A stretch of DNA of 53,185 bases from contig NZ_QWEL01000017.1 in NCBI RefSeq assembly GCF_009935865.1, forward strand, positions 1-53,185, in the 5' to 3' direction. Of this stretch, positions 7,567-15,963 are shown piece by piece. Source of the stretch: Odoribacter sp. Z80 (GTDB taxonomy: Bacteria > Bacteroidota > Bacteroidia > Bacteroidales > Marinifilaceae). The notes beneath the pieces are model-generated. The model saw nothing but the letters and a program-made list of their open reading frames with translations. It did not search any database and was not told where the DNA came from. A program made the translations under genes and the position numbers. The stretch's first letter is position 1. Each line of letters opens with the position of its first letter.

Positions 7567-8427
7567 ATGAAACATTTGAAATGGTTTGATTGGTTAATTT
7601 GGGCTACTCTTTTAATATCTCCCATAGTTGTAAATTTCATATTAGGTGTATCTACAGGAGCACCGGTATATGGCAGTACTGAAGGATGGTTAAATTTTTA
7701 CGGAAACATGATTGGAACGTTTATTCCTTTGTATATGCTGTATAGAACCAGAATATGGAATAAAGAGGATAATGAAACAAGTCGTCAATTGCAATACGAC
7801 ATTTTAAAATATAACCGTCAAAAAGAATGGTTTCAAAGTCTGAAAAAACAATTGGACGAGAATTATCAGGTTATTGATATGCAGAGTATATCAACAGCTT
7901 GTCAAAATATTCAGTTCGGAGCCTATGAAAAAGCATTACAGCTTTTAATGGAATTAAATCGACAAATAGAAATGCAAGGATACAGGTTTGATTTGTATTT
8001 CCCGATTGATAATAGAAAAATTCAGGAAGAGGAGTATGCCAGTGTATACACTGATATACTATTCGAATATGGTAATTACGTAAATGACTTAGTGTTAATT
8101 TGTAATATTCATACTAATACCTTATCCACTCAGCCTTCAGAAGCCCCAAAGCTCCTTAGAACTTATATTAATTCATGTCATGCAAATTTAGAAAATATTG
8201 AACAACAAGCAACCCATATAAAAGTAACAGGCCGAAGTAAGATATTGCCTCAACTTATTGCTTTGCCCGATTCCTCGGACTATCTAAACCGCGTGATGGA
8301 TATTTGTGAGAAAAGAATGAAAGATTCGACGACAGTACATCTCAGAAAAGAAGAGTTAGTAAAAATAACAAATCAACTTCTCAAATATGAAGAATTTGCA
8401 ATAGACAAAATTATATCTATTTCGTAA
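7567..8427 (+). CDS. Two-helix membrane-anchored hypothetical protein
   Basis: About 286 aa from MKHLKWFDW. Two hydrophobic segments (about residues 6-26 and 43-58) are followed by a long cytoplasmic helical region with a heptad-like start (RQLQYDILKYNRQKEWFQSLKKQL). No enzyme motif is visible. It is a single gene between the AbiE pair and the conserved core of element A, divergent from AbiE, the usual place for single-gene cargo. I do not recognise the family. Its architecture resembles the 204-aa protein at 17837-18451. Confidence 0.65.
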   Translation: MKHLKWFDWLIWATLLISPIVVNFILGVSTGAPVYGSTEGWLNFYGNMIGTFIPLYMLYRTRIWNKEDNETSRQLQYDILKYNRQKEWFQSLKKQLDENYQVIDMQSISTACQNIQFGAYEKALQLLMELNRQIEMQGYRFDLYFPIDNRKIQEEEYASVYTDILFEYGNYVNDLVLICNIHTNTLSTQPSEAPKLLRTYINSCHANLENIEQQATHIKVTGRSKILPQLIALPDSSDYLNRVMDICEKRMKDSTTVHLRKEELVKITNQLLKYEEFAIDKIISIS

Positions 8428-8501
8428 AAAACACGTTGAGAAGTATAACTGTATCCTGTTTTTATATACACAAATCTCCTGCTTTATGCAGTAAATATTA
8501 T

Positions 8502-8533
8502 AAAAAGGCAAAGAGCAGATTGTGCCCTTTGCC
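8502..8533 (-). terminator. Terminator of the 164/353-aa gene pair
   Basis: On the minus strand GGCAAAG/CTTTGCC (8533-8527 with 8513-8507) closes a 13-nt loop and is followed by TTTTT. It lies 83 nt after the stop of the 353-aa gene. The rest of 8428-8615 is empty. Confidence 0.7.
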
Positions 8534-8615
8534 GGTAGGTTGTATACGTTTGTTTGTAAATAAAGAAGTATATCAGGAGGGAATATCAAAGTATGAATTG
8601 AAAATTTTCCCGGTT

Positions 8616-9677
8616 TTATTGCTGATTATTGAGAAACTCCCCCAATTTCCGGTACACCGCCACAAACTCCCCGAACGTCAATTCCTGGGAATGGGTTTCG
8701 TTTACGTCTATATAATACTCTATCTCCGTTTCCCCACCCTCTTCCTGACAAATGCGTTTACTTATCCACGGGACGGTGCGGAACGTGGGCAGCCTGTGGT
8801 CTTCTTTAATTGCAAAAACGATGTCGGGCTGTGAGGCTTCGGGATAATCCTCGATGTCCCAATGTATTTTCCTTTCACCATTTTCGCCGTACACCTTTAG
8901 AAAAGCGGATACCGCATTGACCATCTTTTCCAACTGTCCGGCAGGCATCCAGTCAAAGTCCGCGTCGATATTATCCAAACTGTAATTGACGTCAAATTCA
9001 TCCCGGTCGGCATACAAACCGACGTGCTTGCTGATACTGACGTTGTATTCCCCGTAATCTTTAATCTTACACTGAAACGGAGCTTTTTCCCGCTCGATAA
9101 AACGTCCCATTACCCGGTAGAGTTCCTCTATCTGAGGATAAATTACACCATAAATCTCTCCCTCTCCGATGGTCAGGCAGTAGCCCATACCTTCGGCAGC
9201 CAAACGCTCCTCGTGTTCCTTGTGTTTTCGCTCCCTTTCCTGTTCGTAATCAAACAGCCGCTTTAACTCCTTTTCCTGTGTCCGGAAAAAGGCCTGCATG
9301 TTATGGGTGAGCTCGTTCCATTCCGAAAGCAGACACGCTGATACGGTAAAACCGTGCAATGTTTCAAGCAGGCGTTTGCTTTCTTCTTCGCCGGGTTTGC
9401 CGTTGGCAAGGTACCAGGCGCAGGCTTTTTGTATGATGCCGCAATTGACAAGCCACGGGCGCTCAAAAGAGATAAAAAGACGGCCTAAACGACGGAAGCT
9501 GTCATGAAGCACTTCCAATGGTTTTGGGGCAGTCATATCGGCAGCATGATTTTTCAGGCTTCTTTCCAATTGGCTGAAAAATACGGATTCAGAGGGTGTC
9601 AGGTTAAATTCCCGCTCTTTCTTTGGCTCTGGCTGTATAGCCTCTGTTGAAACCGGATGTTTTTCTGTATTTTCCAT
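8616..9677 (-). CDS. Conserved element-core hypothetical protein (353 aa, copy A)
   Basis: A soluble protein with no recognised domain: an acidic, low-complexity N-terminus, a helical middle (about 20-165) with an ERERKHKEHEERLAAEG coil, then a mixed alpha/beta C-terminal half. The start is fixed by AGGAAGGAGG six nt before the ATG, an unusually strong ribosome site for Bacteroidetes, and the TAATG overlap with the 164-aa gene. The paralogue in element B (41327-42391) is near-identical at both ends but clearly diverged around residues 165-300. Both sit beside the XRE regulator and the structured RNA. Replication or maintenance of the element is a possible role, not shown. Confidence 0.75.
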   Translation of the reverse strand: MENTEKHPVSTEAIQPEPKKEREFNLTPSESVFFSQLERSLKNHAADMTAPKPLEVLHDSFRRLGRLFISFERPWLVNCGIIQKACAWYLANGKPGEEESKRLLETLHGFTVSACLLSEWNELTHNMQAFFRTQEKELKRLFDYEQERERKHKEHEERLAAEGMGYCLTIGEGEIYGVIYPQIEELYRVMGRFIEREKAPFQCKIKDYGEYNVSISKHVGLYADRDEFDVNYSLDNIDADFDWMPAGQLEKMVNAVSAFLKVYGENGERKIHWDIEDYPEASQPDIVFAIKEDHRLPTFRTVPWISKRICQEEGGETEIEYYIDVNETHSQELTFGEFVAVYRKLGEFLNNQQ

Positions 9678-10171
9678 TATATACCTCCTTCCTGATTTGT
9701 GGTTTGTGATTCGGGAGAGACTTCGGGCGAAGCCGCATTGAGCAGGCTTTCGGTTTCCTGTAGCATACGCCGGTAGTATTTGAGGAAGAAGGAAGCTAAA
9801 CCCCGGTAGCGGTTAAGTGTAAACTGGAAATCAGACCAGCTTGTCCATGCTTCGATGACTTGCTGCCGCTCTTTGCGGGGAATATTATCCCCGGTAAGAT
9901 AGGAGAAACAGGCTTTTTGCAGGGCAGGTATATCTTCTGCCCACGAACGCTCCAAAAATTCCAGCATTTCGGCAAACCGCTCGGCACGGCGTTTGAAGTT
10001 AATTAACCAGGCGTCGTCGGATAGTTCGGGTGTGGTATCCGGATTGAATAGCAACTGATGGTGGAGATAATGTTTTCTTACCTCGTTTTTTTCCTTAATC
10101 TGTGCTTGCTCTGTTATTTGGGGAGCATTTGATGTGTCATTAACGGACACGGTGTTTTCTTCTTGGTTCAT
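9677..10171 (-). CDS. Conserved element-core hypothetical protein (164 aa, copy A)
   Basis: An acidic, mostly helical protein. Residues 30-145 carry a conserved WLINFKRR...ERSWAEDIPALQKACFSYL stretch, with no catalytic motif. Its stop overlaps the start of the 353-aa gene (TAATG). It is transcribed divergently from the XRE gene across a 156-bp region that holds a 17-bp palindrome. The B copy (40833-41327) is about 93% identical by eye. I do not recognise the family. Confidence 0.75.
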   Translation of the reverse strand: MNQEENTVSVNDTSNAPQITEQAQIKEKNEVRKHYLHHQLLFNPDTTPELSDDAWLINFKRRAERFAEMLEFLERSWAEDIPALQKACFSYLTGDNIPRKERQQVIEAWTSWSDFQFTLNRYRGLASFFLKYYRRMLQETESLLNAASPEVSPESQTTNQEGGI

Positions 10172-10261
10172 GTTTTAATAATTAAAATGTTATTTAACTT
10201 AGGTTTATTTGGTTTGTTTCTTAATTTCAATGATAAATAATTTAACTTTTATTTTATTTTA

Positions 10262-10278
10262 GACATTAATGTAATGTC
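10262..10278. promoter_or_regulatory. Candidate XRE operator palindrome (element A)
   Basis: GACATTAATGTAATGTC has 7-bp arms around a 3-nt centre. It lies 50 nt before the XRE ATG in the divergent promoter region shared with the 164-aa gene. A dyad of this size fits a dimeric lambda-repressor-like HTH protein. Confidence 0.6.
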
Positions 10279-10327
10279 ATTATATGTTTAAAAAAAAGCT
10301 TTCATTTACAATCATTTGAAAGCTATA

Positions 10328-10567
10328 ATGAACAAGGAAAAAAGTAATATTCAAAAATACGTAAGTCTAAAAGTTAAAGAGTTTAGAGAATCGACAGGAC
10401 TTACACAAGAACAATTTGCAGAAAAGCTGAATCGTTCAAGAACCTTTATTTCTAATAGAGAAAATCCCAATAGCCGTGAGGCTTTTAGCTTTGAGTTCTT
10501 AAATGAGATAGCTAACGAATTTGAAATATCTCCCAAATTTTTTATGCCAGATAAAGGCTTGAAATAA
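10328..10567 (+). CDS. XRE-family HTH regulator (element A)
   Basis: A 79-aa single HTH_3 domain: VKEFRESTGLTQEQFAEKLNRSRTFIS (helices 1-3) and then SFEFLNEIANEFEI (helices 4-5). ATG at 10328 is preferred over an in-frame TTG four codons upstream. It probably represses itself and the divergent 164/353-aa operon. The protein at the same place in element B (40443-40688) is a different, poorly related XRE protein, although the neighbouring genes are nearly the same. Confidence 0.85.
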   Translation: MNKEKSNIQKYVSLKVKEFRESTGLTQEQFAEKLNRSRTFISNRENPNSREAFSFEFLNEIANEFEISPKFFMPDKGLK

Positions 10568-10625
10568 ACCATACTGAATTAATTTACAATATAATTATTT
10601 TGCGTAATTCTTGAGAGAAGGCAAT

Positions 10626-10785
10626 AAAAAAGTTTCTGCCTTTCCCGTTGACTGACACTCCAAAGAAGCCGAGGGCACATTAATGCACCTACACGGGGGT
10701 ACAGAAACCTATATCAGAGTAGCAGGCAAAAAAATGCCTGCCACATGATAGAAGCAGGTTGTCTACTTCTTTGGAATTATCAGTC
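10626..10785 (-). ncRNA. Pseudoknotted structured RNA, copy A
   Basis: Read on the minus strand, the outer stem GACTGA/TCAGTC continues into CCAAAGAAG/CTTCTTTGG (10785-10766 with 10668-10650). Inside are hairpins GAAGTAG/CTGCTTC, a GCAGGCA/TGCCTGC hairpin with a T-rich loop, and GGTGCA/TGTGCC. GTTTCTG (10708-10702), enclosed by the outer stem, pairs with CAGAAAC (10638-10632) outside it, giving a pseudoknot followed by six T. The B copy (40244-40400) keeps every helix with different bases in several of them. No convincing ORF overlaps. Confidence 0.75.
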
Positions 10786-11054
10786 GCAACAAATGTATAA
10801 ACTGTTCTTATAATATCAAAACATTACTCAAAAAATCTTTTTCCCTTATCAATTAAGCAGGCACAAAACTCCCATCCTTATGCACCAGTCTCTTATGGTG
10901 ACAGGTACCGAAAAAGTAAAAAACGAGAAATACCAAAATAAATATCCTCCTAAACATATGATGATTGAGCAATTATGTCATTACATACGTGGTATAGTTT
11001 CCTGAAAAATTAGCAATTATTCGTATCTTTACCCTTGAATCAGTGGTAAGGTGT

Positions 11055-11648
11055 ATGAATCAACTGGAAATAATACAGAGCAAAATCTATGAAATCCGCG
11101 GACAGCACGTAATGTTGGATTTTGACCTGGCAGAATTATACGGTATTGAAACAAAGTATTTGAAACGCTCTGTAAAAAATAATATCCGTCGCTTTCCTCC
11201 CGATTTCATGTTTGAACTGACAAAAGAGGAATGGGATTCTTTAAGGTGCAATTTTTGCACCTTAAAGGCTGGGCGTGGTCAGCACCCTAAATATTTGCCT
11301 TATGCTTTTACCGAGTCAGGGGTAGCTATGCTGAGTAGTGTACTTCATTCAGAAGTGGCTGTTGAAATAAATATTTCTATCATGCGTGCTTTTGTAGCTG
11401 TTCGCCAACTTATAGCCAATCCTCCGGCAGACAAACACACCCTGCTTCAAAAGGAAGTGAGGGAATTGAAAGAATATATCGAAGAAATGTTTGCCGACCA
11501 GAACGACATCAACGAAGACACCCGCATACAAATCGAACTCATCAACCAAACCCTTGCCGAGTTGCAGGTCCGCCACAAAGAGCACAAAAAGAAACCCCGT
11601 CCCCGAATCGGATTCATCAGATACGACGAAGATTCCACGGAAAAGTAA
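11055..11648 (+). CDS. ORF6N-domain protein
   Basis: About 197 aa. The N-terminal ORF6N domain (residues 1-105) shows IYEIRGQHVMLDFDLAELYGIETKYLKRSVKNN and YAFTESGVAMLSSVL, the usual signature of this phage- and element-borne DNA-binding-like domain. A C-terminal coiled coil (115-180) and a basic tail follow. ATG at 11055 is preferred over GTG at 11043; AAGGTG precedes it. It stands alone between the structured RNA and a decayed relaxase end. The function of such proteins in Bacteroidetes is unknown. Confidence 0.85.
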   Translation: MNQLEIIQSKIYEIRGQHVMLDFDLAELYGIETKYLKRSVKNNIRRFPPDFMFELTKEEWDSLRCNFCTLKAGRGQHPKYLPYAFTESGVAMLSSVLHSEVAVEINISIMRAFVAVRQLIANPPADKHTLLQKEVRELKEYIEEMFADQNDINEDTRIQIELINQTLAELQVRHKEHKKKPRPRIGFIRYDEDSTEK

Positions 11649-11744
11649 AAAAGTGCTTGTGCCGTTACCTTCGCCGGGAATGGTCTCACATCGCCGCGGA
11701 TATGGAGCGGCATTGGAGCAGTGCTCCTGCGGTGTCGACCGGAC

Positions 11745-11799
11745 GAGTACCGCACCAGTACCGCACCAGTACCGGACCAATACCGGAGGAGTACCGGAC
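11745..11799. repeat. Minisatellite, five tandem 11-nt units
   Basis: Five consecutive 11-mers of consensus CAGTACCGSAC (starts at 11745, 11756, 11767, 11778 and 11789), each with one or two changes. It lies about 100 nt after the ORF6N gene. The surrounding GC-rich stretch 11650-11830 holds no convincing gene. Confidence 0.85.
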
Positions 11800-11934
11800 T
11801 ATAGTAGCCCATCCATAGCCCATCTCCGGTAAATTTCAGTCAACTACAAGGCTATAATCCTGAAAAAGTTGACTACCCCCAAAGTAAACCTATGTCAGTA
11901 AACCATAGCGATACACAGAGACAGGGCATTCTCC

Positions 11935-12035
11935 TCACGACCTCCATCCCTGTTTTTTCTTCTTCCTCCTTACTTCTTCCAACCACCGCAGCACTGCATA
12001 ATCAAAAACAGGATTCGGCGGAAGATTTTATAAAC
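11935..12035 (-). pseudogene. Relic of a relaxase gene 3' end
   Basis: On the minus strand one frame reads NLPPNPVFDYAVLRWLEE and then VRRKKKKQGWRS-stop. This matches the C-terminus of the intact relaxase of element A (NLPLNPVPDYAEPLWIEE and then LRRKRKKKKRGWRR). Homology fades at about 12035, where an in-frame TAA replaces the conserved Trp or Leu codon. The restriction-modification operon starts right beside it, so this marks one edge of the inserted cargo. Confidence 0.8.
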
Positions 12036-12055
12036 CGTTTAGATAAAAAATGAAT

Positions 12056-12751
12056 CTAAACAATAAACTCATTCAACTCGTTTTTTATTGCTCTCCAATC
12101 GGGAAAATGGTAATTAAGGCGGGATATGAATTCTTCATTATGTAACCGGATATTAATGTGTAATAATTCATGGACAACAATATACTCGATACAACGCAAA
12201 GGTTTTTTTACAAGTTCAAGATTAAACAATATATTCCGGGTCGTATGATTACAACTTCCCCACAGGGTTTTCATCTGCTTTACGTCCCATTTATTGACTT
12301 TCACTTTGAGTAATTGTTCCCATTTTGCAATATAATGAAGCAATATTTTTTTTAACTCTCCGCGATACCATTCTTTCAGTATTTCAGCCCGCCGTTCCGT
12401 TTTGGTATTTTCCCGGATATACATTACGATAAATTGAGTACCCTGAATTTCTATTTTTGGGGCTGCATCGTGATAGATTATTTTTAACCGATACCGGATT
12501 CCCTTGAAATAATGGTTTTCTCCGGACACATATTCTCTTTCCGTCTGTCGCTCCTGCTGGTGAATCTGACGTACACGTTCTTTTATCCATGCCAGTTTGG
12601 ATATCAAAAAAAGACGTATTGCATCTTCACTCATCTTTTCAGGAGCTGAAACATGTACCCTGGCATCAGGTGGGTATATTGTCAAATGTACATTCTTTAT
12701 CGCCTTCCATTCAATTTCTGCGGTAATATCTTTTACTGTTATAATCTGCAT
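12056..12751 (-). CDS. M48/YgjP-like metallopeptidase linked to type I R-M
   Basis: The 231-aa protein has the YgjP/WLM-type signature WDVKQMKTLWGSCN, then VVHELLHINIRLHNEEF, with the zinc motif HELLH and a downstream His. No signal peptide is present, so it is cytoplasmic. It starts 1 nt after the hsdR stop, as the last gene of the R-M operon. M48-like genes are often found beside type I hsdR. Proteolytic control of HsdR is a plausible but untested role. It lies next to the relaxase relic. Confidence 0.85.
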   Translation of the reverse strand: MQIITVKDITAEIEWKAIKNVHLTIYPPDARVHVSAPEKMSEDAIRLFLISKLAWIKERVRQIHQQERQTEREYVSGENHYFKGIRYRLKIIYHDAAPKIEIQGTQFIVMYIRENTKTERRAEILKEWYRGELKKILLHYIAKWEQLLKVKVNKWDVKQMKTLWGSCNHTTRNILFNLELVKKPLRCIEYIVVHELLHINIRLHNEEFISRLNYHFPDWRAIKNELNEFIV

Positions 12752-12752
12752 A

Positions 12753-15700
12753 TCAATATTCTGCCTGAGCTATTATAACATTCATAATTTTTTCAAATTT
12801 CTCTTCCGAAAAATCTGGCGGCAAGACCTTCCAAACCGCCTTTCTTACAGCTTTCATTTTTTGGCCTCCGCTACTCGATAAATCCCGGAATCCGTGTTTT
12901 GCGCTATTTTTAACAGCCTCATGCACTTTTAATGTCAAATCTTCATTTTTATCGAGGTTATCATACAAAGCCTGTTTCCCTTTGGTATCAATAAACGGAG
13001 GGTATTTCCTGGCTCCGCTGCGGACTTCCTTTATTTTGCCAATCAATTGTTCTATCAATTCTTTATACTGCAATTTCCCGTCTTTTTGTTCCTGTAAGAG
13101 TTGATTTAACAAATTAGAAATACTGTCAAAATAAGCGGGATTAGTAGGTCGTTCACTGATAATCATCTTGCGCATATTAGCAGCCAGCACTTCAGCTACC
13201 GAACGTTCGTTCTTTTTTATTTTTTCAGGAAGTTCATTTATGGCTTCTTCTCCTTTCAAGTCAATTAAATCCAAAAAAGATATATCCTCCAATTCAACTA
13301 AAACCTCACTATCTTCGGCCCGCACATAATTATCAATCAATTGCCGCATGGCAGGGTCATAGAGTTTCAAATCAAGCACATCCCCGCTTTTCAGTTTTAT
13401 TTCATCTTTCAAATCATTATAGAAATCGACTTCACATTTTATTTCCGCGGCTTCTTCTTTTGTATAGCCTGCCTTTTCCATTTCATTGGCAATGTCGATG
13501 TAGTGTCGTACTAACGTGTTTACCAATTTATAGAAAGTTTCCCGCTTAGACGCATTTTCTTCGTTTTCCTTTTGTTGTTCTTCAACAGGCGTATTTTCAC
13601 TGTATACAAAATAAGAGAAAAATGCTTCCTGTTCCCGTGGGGTTACAACTTCACACAAGCTTACAACTGCTTGCAAAGCATCTTCCAGTTCTTTTTTACC
13701 TTGCTTTATACGACTATTTAATAACCCTTCTACATCTTCTTTATCATATTGGTCAAATGCCTTGCCCGTAAAGTCTTCTATTGCGTCTTGAATTGCACCA
13801 AATAAATCCTGGTAGTCGATGATATAGCCGAAATCTTTTTCTTCCCGATCCACCCGGTTCACCCGGCAAATTGCCTGAAATAAATTGTGGTCTCTCATCT
13901 TTTTATCCAGATAGAGATAAGTTGCTGACGGTGCATCGAATCCTGTAAGCAGTTTATCAACTACAATCAACAGCTTCATGTCAGCCGGATAATCCGTAAA
14001 TTGTTTTTTTGCCCACGTCTCATACTGTTCCGGAGTTTTGTCGCCAATCATCCGTTTGTAGATTTCATATTTTGTCAAATCTTCTGTTTCGCCGACTCCG
14101 GTATATTCATCTTTTACCGCAGCCGCCCTGGCTTCATAACTCGTTACAACCGCACAATGTTCTTTTAATTCCGTATTTTGGAATATTTCCCAATAACGAC
14201 AAGCCTGATAAATACTGTCAGCAACCAGCATGGCATTTCCATATCCGCAGGACAATGCCCTTTTGGTATCCATATCCTGGCAAATATCCGCAACAATCCG
14301 CTGCATTCTGTCTTTGCTGCTGAAAAGCTTTTCCATTCTTGCCCAGCGTTGTTTCAGTATGGAGCGGGCCACTCTGCTTAAAGCCGCGGTTTTCGTGTCA
14401 AACCACTCGTCTATCTTCTCTTTTTTCCCAAGGTACTGCTCCACATTCCGGGCTTCATAACGTAAATCCAATATGACTCTGTCCGCCACAGCTTCTTTGA
14501 ACTTATAATTATGTATATACGTCCCGAATATCTCGATAGATTTCTTTTTATCCGTGCGCAACAAGGGAGTACCCGTAAAACCTATCATCATCACCTCATC
14601 TCCCATGATGGCCTTCATTGCTTCGTGCAAAAAACCACTTTGAGTACGGTGGCACTCATCGATAAAAACAAAGATATTTCCTTTGGCTTTAAAGTCTGCA
14701 GGTAATTTCTCTATTACTTCTTTCAGATAAGTTTCGAGAGATTTTCCGGCTTTTTTATTTCCGACAGTGACCGGACTTTCATCGTTTTTGTTACCGAATT
14801 TATGAATTAAAGTACAGATAAGCCAGGGATTGGCATTATCCAGCATTCTAATCAGTTTTGTCCCGTTTTTGGCTCTTTCGATTTTTTCTTCTGCTTCCTT
14901 AAATCCGGACTCAATCTGTTTGTCCAATTCGTCACGGTCGGTAACCACTACGACGCGGGCATCATCCACATTTTCATGAATCCAACGAGCCAACCAAATC
15001 ATAGTAAGGCTTTTTCCTGCTCCCTGTGAATGCCAGACAATACCGCTTTCTTTGTTCCGGATACGCGGCTGTGCCGCCTTTATGGCAAAATATTGATTAG
15101 GGCGGGCAGCTTTTTTAATTCCTCCGTCAAAAATAAGGAAATCGTGAATAAACTCAAGAAAACGAACCGGTTCAAAAAGCTGCACCACACTACGCTCCAA
15201 TTCATTCGGATATTGTTCCGGGGTGATATTTGAAAGGGTATAGGCTTTCCCTTCGACTTCCCCGCATGGCTCTTTCCAGCGTAGCCAAAATTTTTCCGAA
15301 GTTTCAATCACCCCATAATGCAATCCTTCCGTATCATTCCCGGCACAAACAAGCTGAATGGTCGTAAAAAATTGAGGGATATAATCATGCTGTTGATTCC
15401 GTATGTTTTGCCTGATTCCTTCGTGTACAGAAACCTTGCTTCGTTTCAGTTCGATAACAGCCAATGCTATCCCGTTCACATAAACAACAATATCCGGGCG
15501 ACATTCACTATTGCCATATATAGTCACCTCTTCGGCCACATAAAAATCATTACTTAAGGGATTCGCCCAATCTATCAGGTGGACGTATTTTTTATTTTCG
15601 GAAACATCGGAACTGACATTTACGCCATAACGTAACAAGCGGTAGACCTCTTTATTCGCATGATACAGACCTATACCGATATTTCCTGCTGTTTGTTTCA

Positions 15701-15962
15701 GTTTATATAATGCACTGTTTATCTCTATGGAAGAATATCCTTTTCGGGATAGAAATTCTTTTAAACGCGATTCCTCGATATTACTATTGCACTTCCGGTC
15801 TTTCCAATTGCCCATATAGGTATACGGAAGTTCTCCTTTTAGCCGATAAGCTGTCCCGGAGGTATGCACCATATCACCGTATACAGGCCTATATGCATTC
15901 TTATCAAACAAACGAATAATTCTCTGCTGTGTTACAATTTCTTTTGCTCCGATGTTTGTCAT
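12753..15962 (-). CDS. hsdR: Type I restriction enzyme R subunit
   Basis: The 1069-aa motor-nuclease has a PD-(D/E)XK domain with Asp157 (RPDIVVYV) and Glu171-x-Lys173 (IELKR). SF2 translocase motifs follow: Walker A QGAGKS (313-318), motif II DECH (435-438), motif III GFTGTPL and motif VI QAICRVNR. A helical C-terminal domain binds the methylase core. All catalytic residues look intact. It cleaves unmethylated DNA after translocation, together with HsdM and HsdS. It is separated from hsdS by only 1 nt. Confidence 0.95.
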   Translation of the reverse strand: MTNIGAKEIVTQQRIIRLFDKNAYRPVYGDMVHTSGTAYRLKGELPYTYMGNWKDRKCNSNIEESRLKEFLSRKGYSSIEINSALYKLKQTAGNIGIGLYHANKEVYRLLRYGVNVSSDVSENKKYVHLIDWANPLSNDFYVAEEVTIYGNSECRPDIVVYVNGIALAVIELKRSKVSVHEGIRQNIRNQQHDYIPQFFTTIQLVCAGNDTEGLHYGVIETSEKFWLRWKEPCGEVEGKAYTLSNITPEQYPNELERSVVQLFEPVRFLEFIHDFLIFDGGIKKAARPNQYFAIKAAQPRIRNKESGIVWHSQGAGKSLTMIWLARWIHENVDDARVVVVTDRDELDKQIESGFKEAEEKIERAKNGTKLIRMLDNANPWLICTLIHKFGNKNDESPVTVGNKKAGKSLETYLKEVIEKLPADFKAKGNIFVFIDECHRTQSGFLHEAMKAIMGDEVMMIGFTGTPLLRTDKKKSIEIFGTYIHNYKFKEAVADRVILDLRYEARNVEQYLGKKEKIDEWFDTKTAALSRVARSILKQRWARMEKLFSSKDRMQRIVADICQDMDTKRALSCGYGNAMLVADSIYQACRYWEIFQNTELKEHCAVVTSYEARAAAVKDEYTGVGETEDLTKYEIYKRMIGDKTPEQYETWAKKQFTDYPADMKLLIVVDKLLTGFDAPSATYLYLDKKMRDHNLFQAICRVNRVDREEKDFGYIIDYQDLFGAIQDAIEDFTGKAFDQYDKEDVEGLLNSRIKQGKKELEDALQAVVSLCEVVTPREQEAFFSYFVYSENTPVEEQQKENEENASKRETFYKLVNTLVRHYIDIANEMEKAGYTKEEAAEIKCEVDFYNDLKDEIKLKSGDVLDLKLYDPAMRQLIDNYVRAEDSEVLVELEDISFLDLIDLKGEEAINELPEKIKKNERSVAEVLAANMRKMIISERPTNPAYFDSISNLLNQLLQEQKDGKLQYKELIEQLIGKIKEVRSGARKYPPFIDTKGKQALYDNLDKNEDLTLKVHEAVKNSAKHGFRDLSSSGGQKMKAVRKAVWKVLPPDFSEEKFEKIMNVIIAQAEY

Positions 15963-15963
15963 C

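Noticed and set aside
10621-10790. Group II intron, CRISPR or tRNA-like origin for the structured RNA
   Set aside because: No domain V motif, reverse transcriptase, repeat-spacer array or T-arm sequence is present.
11491-11832. 113-codon plus-strand frame with TAPVPHQYRTNT-like repeats
   Set aside because: The protein repeats come from the 11-bp minisatellite, and the frame overlaps the ORF6N gene out of phase.
12384-12590. Small frame inside the M48 metallopeptidase gene
   Set aside because: Shadow of a well-conserved metallopeptidase gene with an intact HELLH motif.
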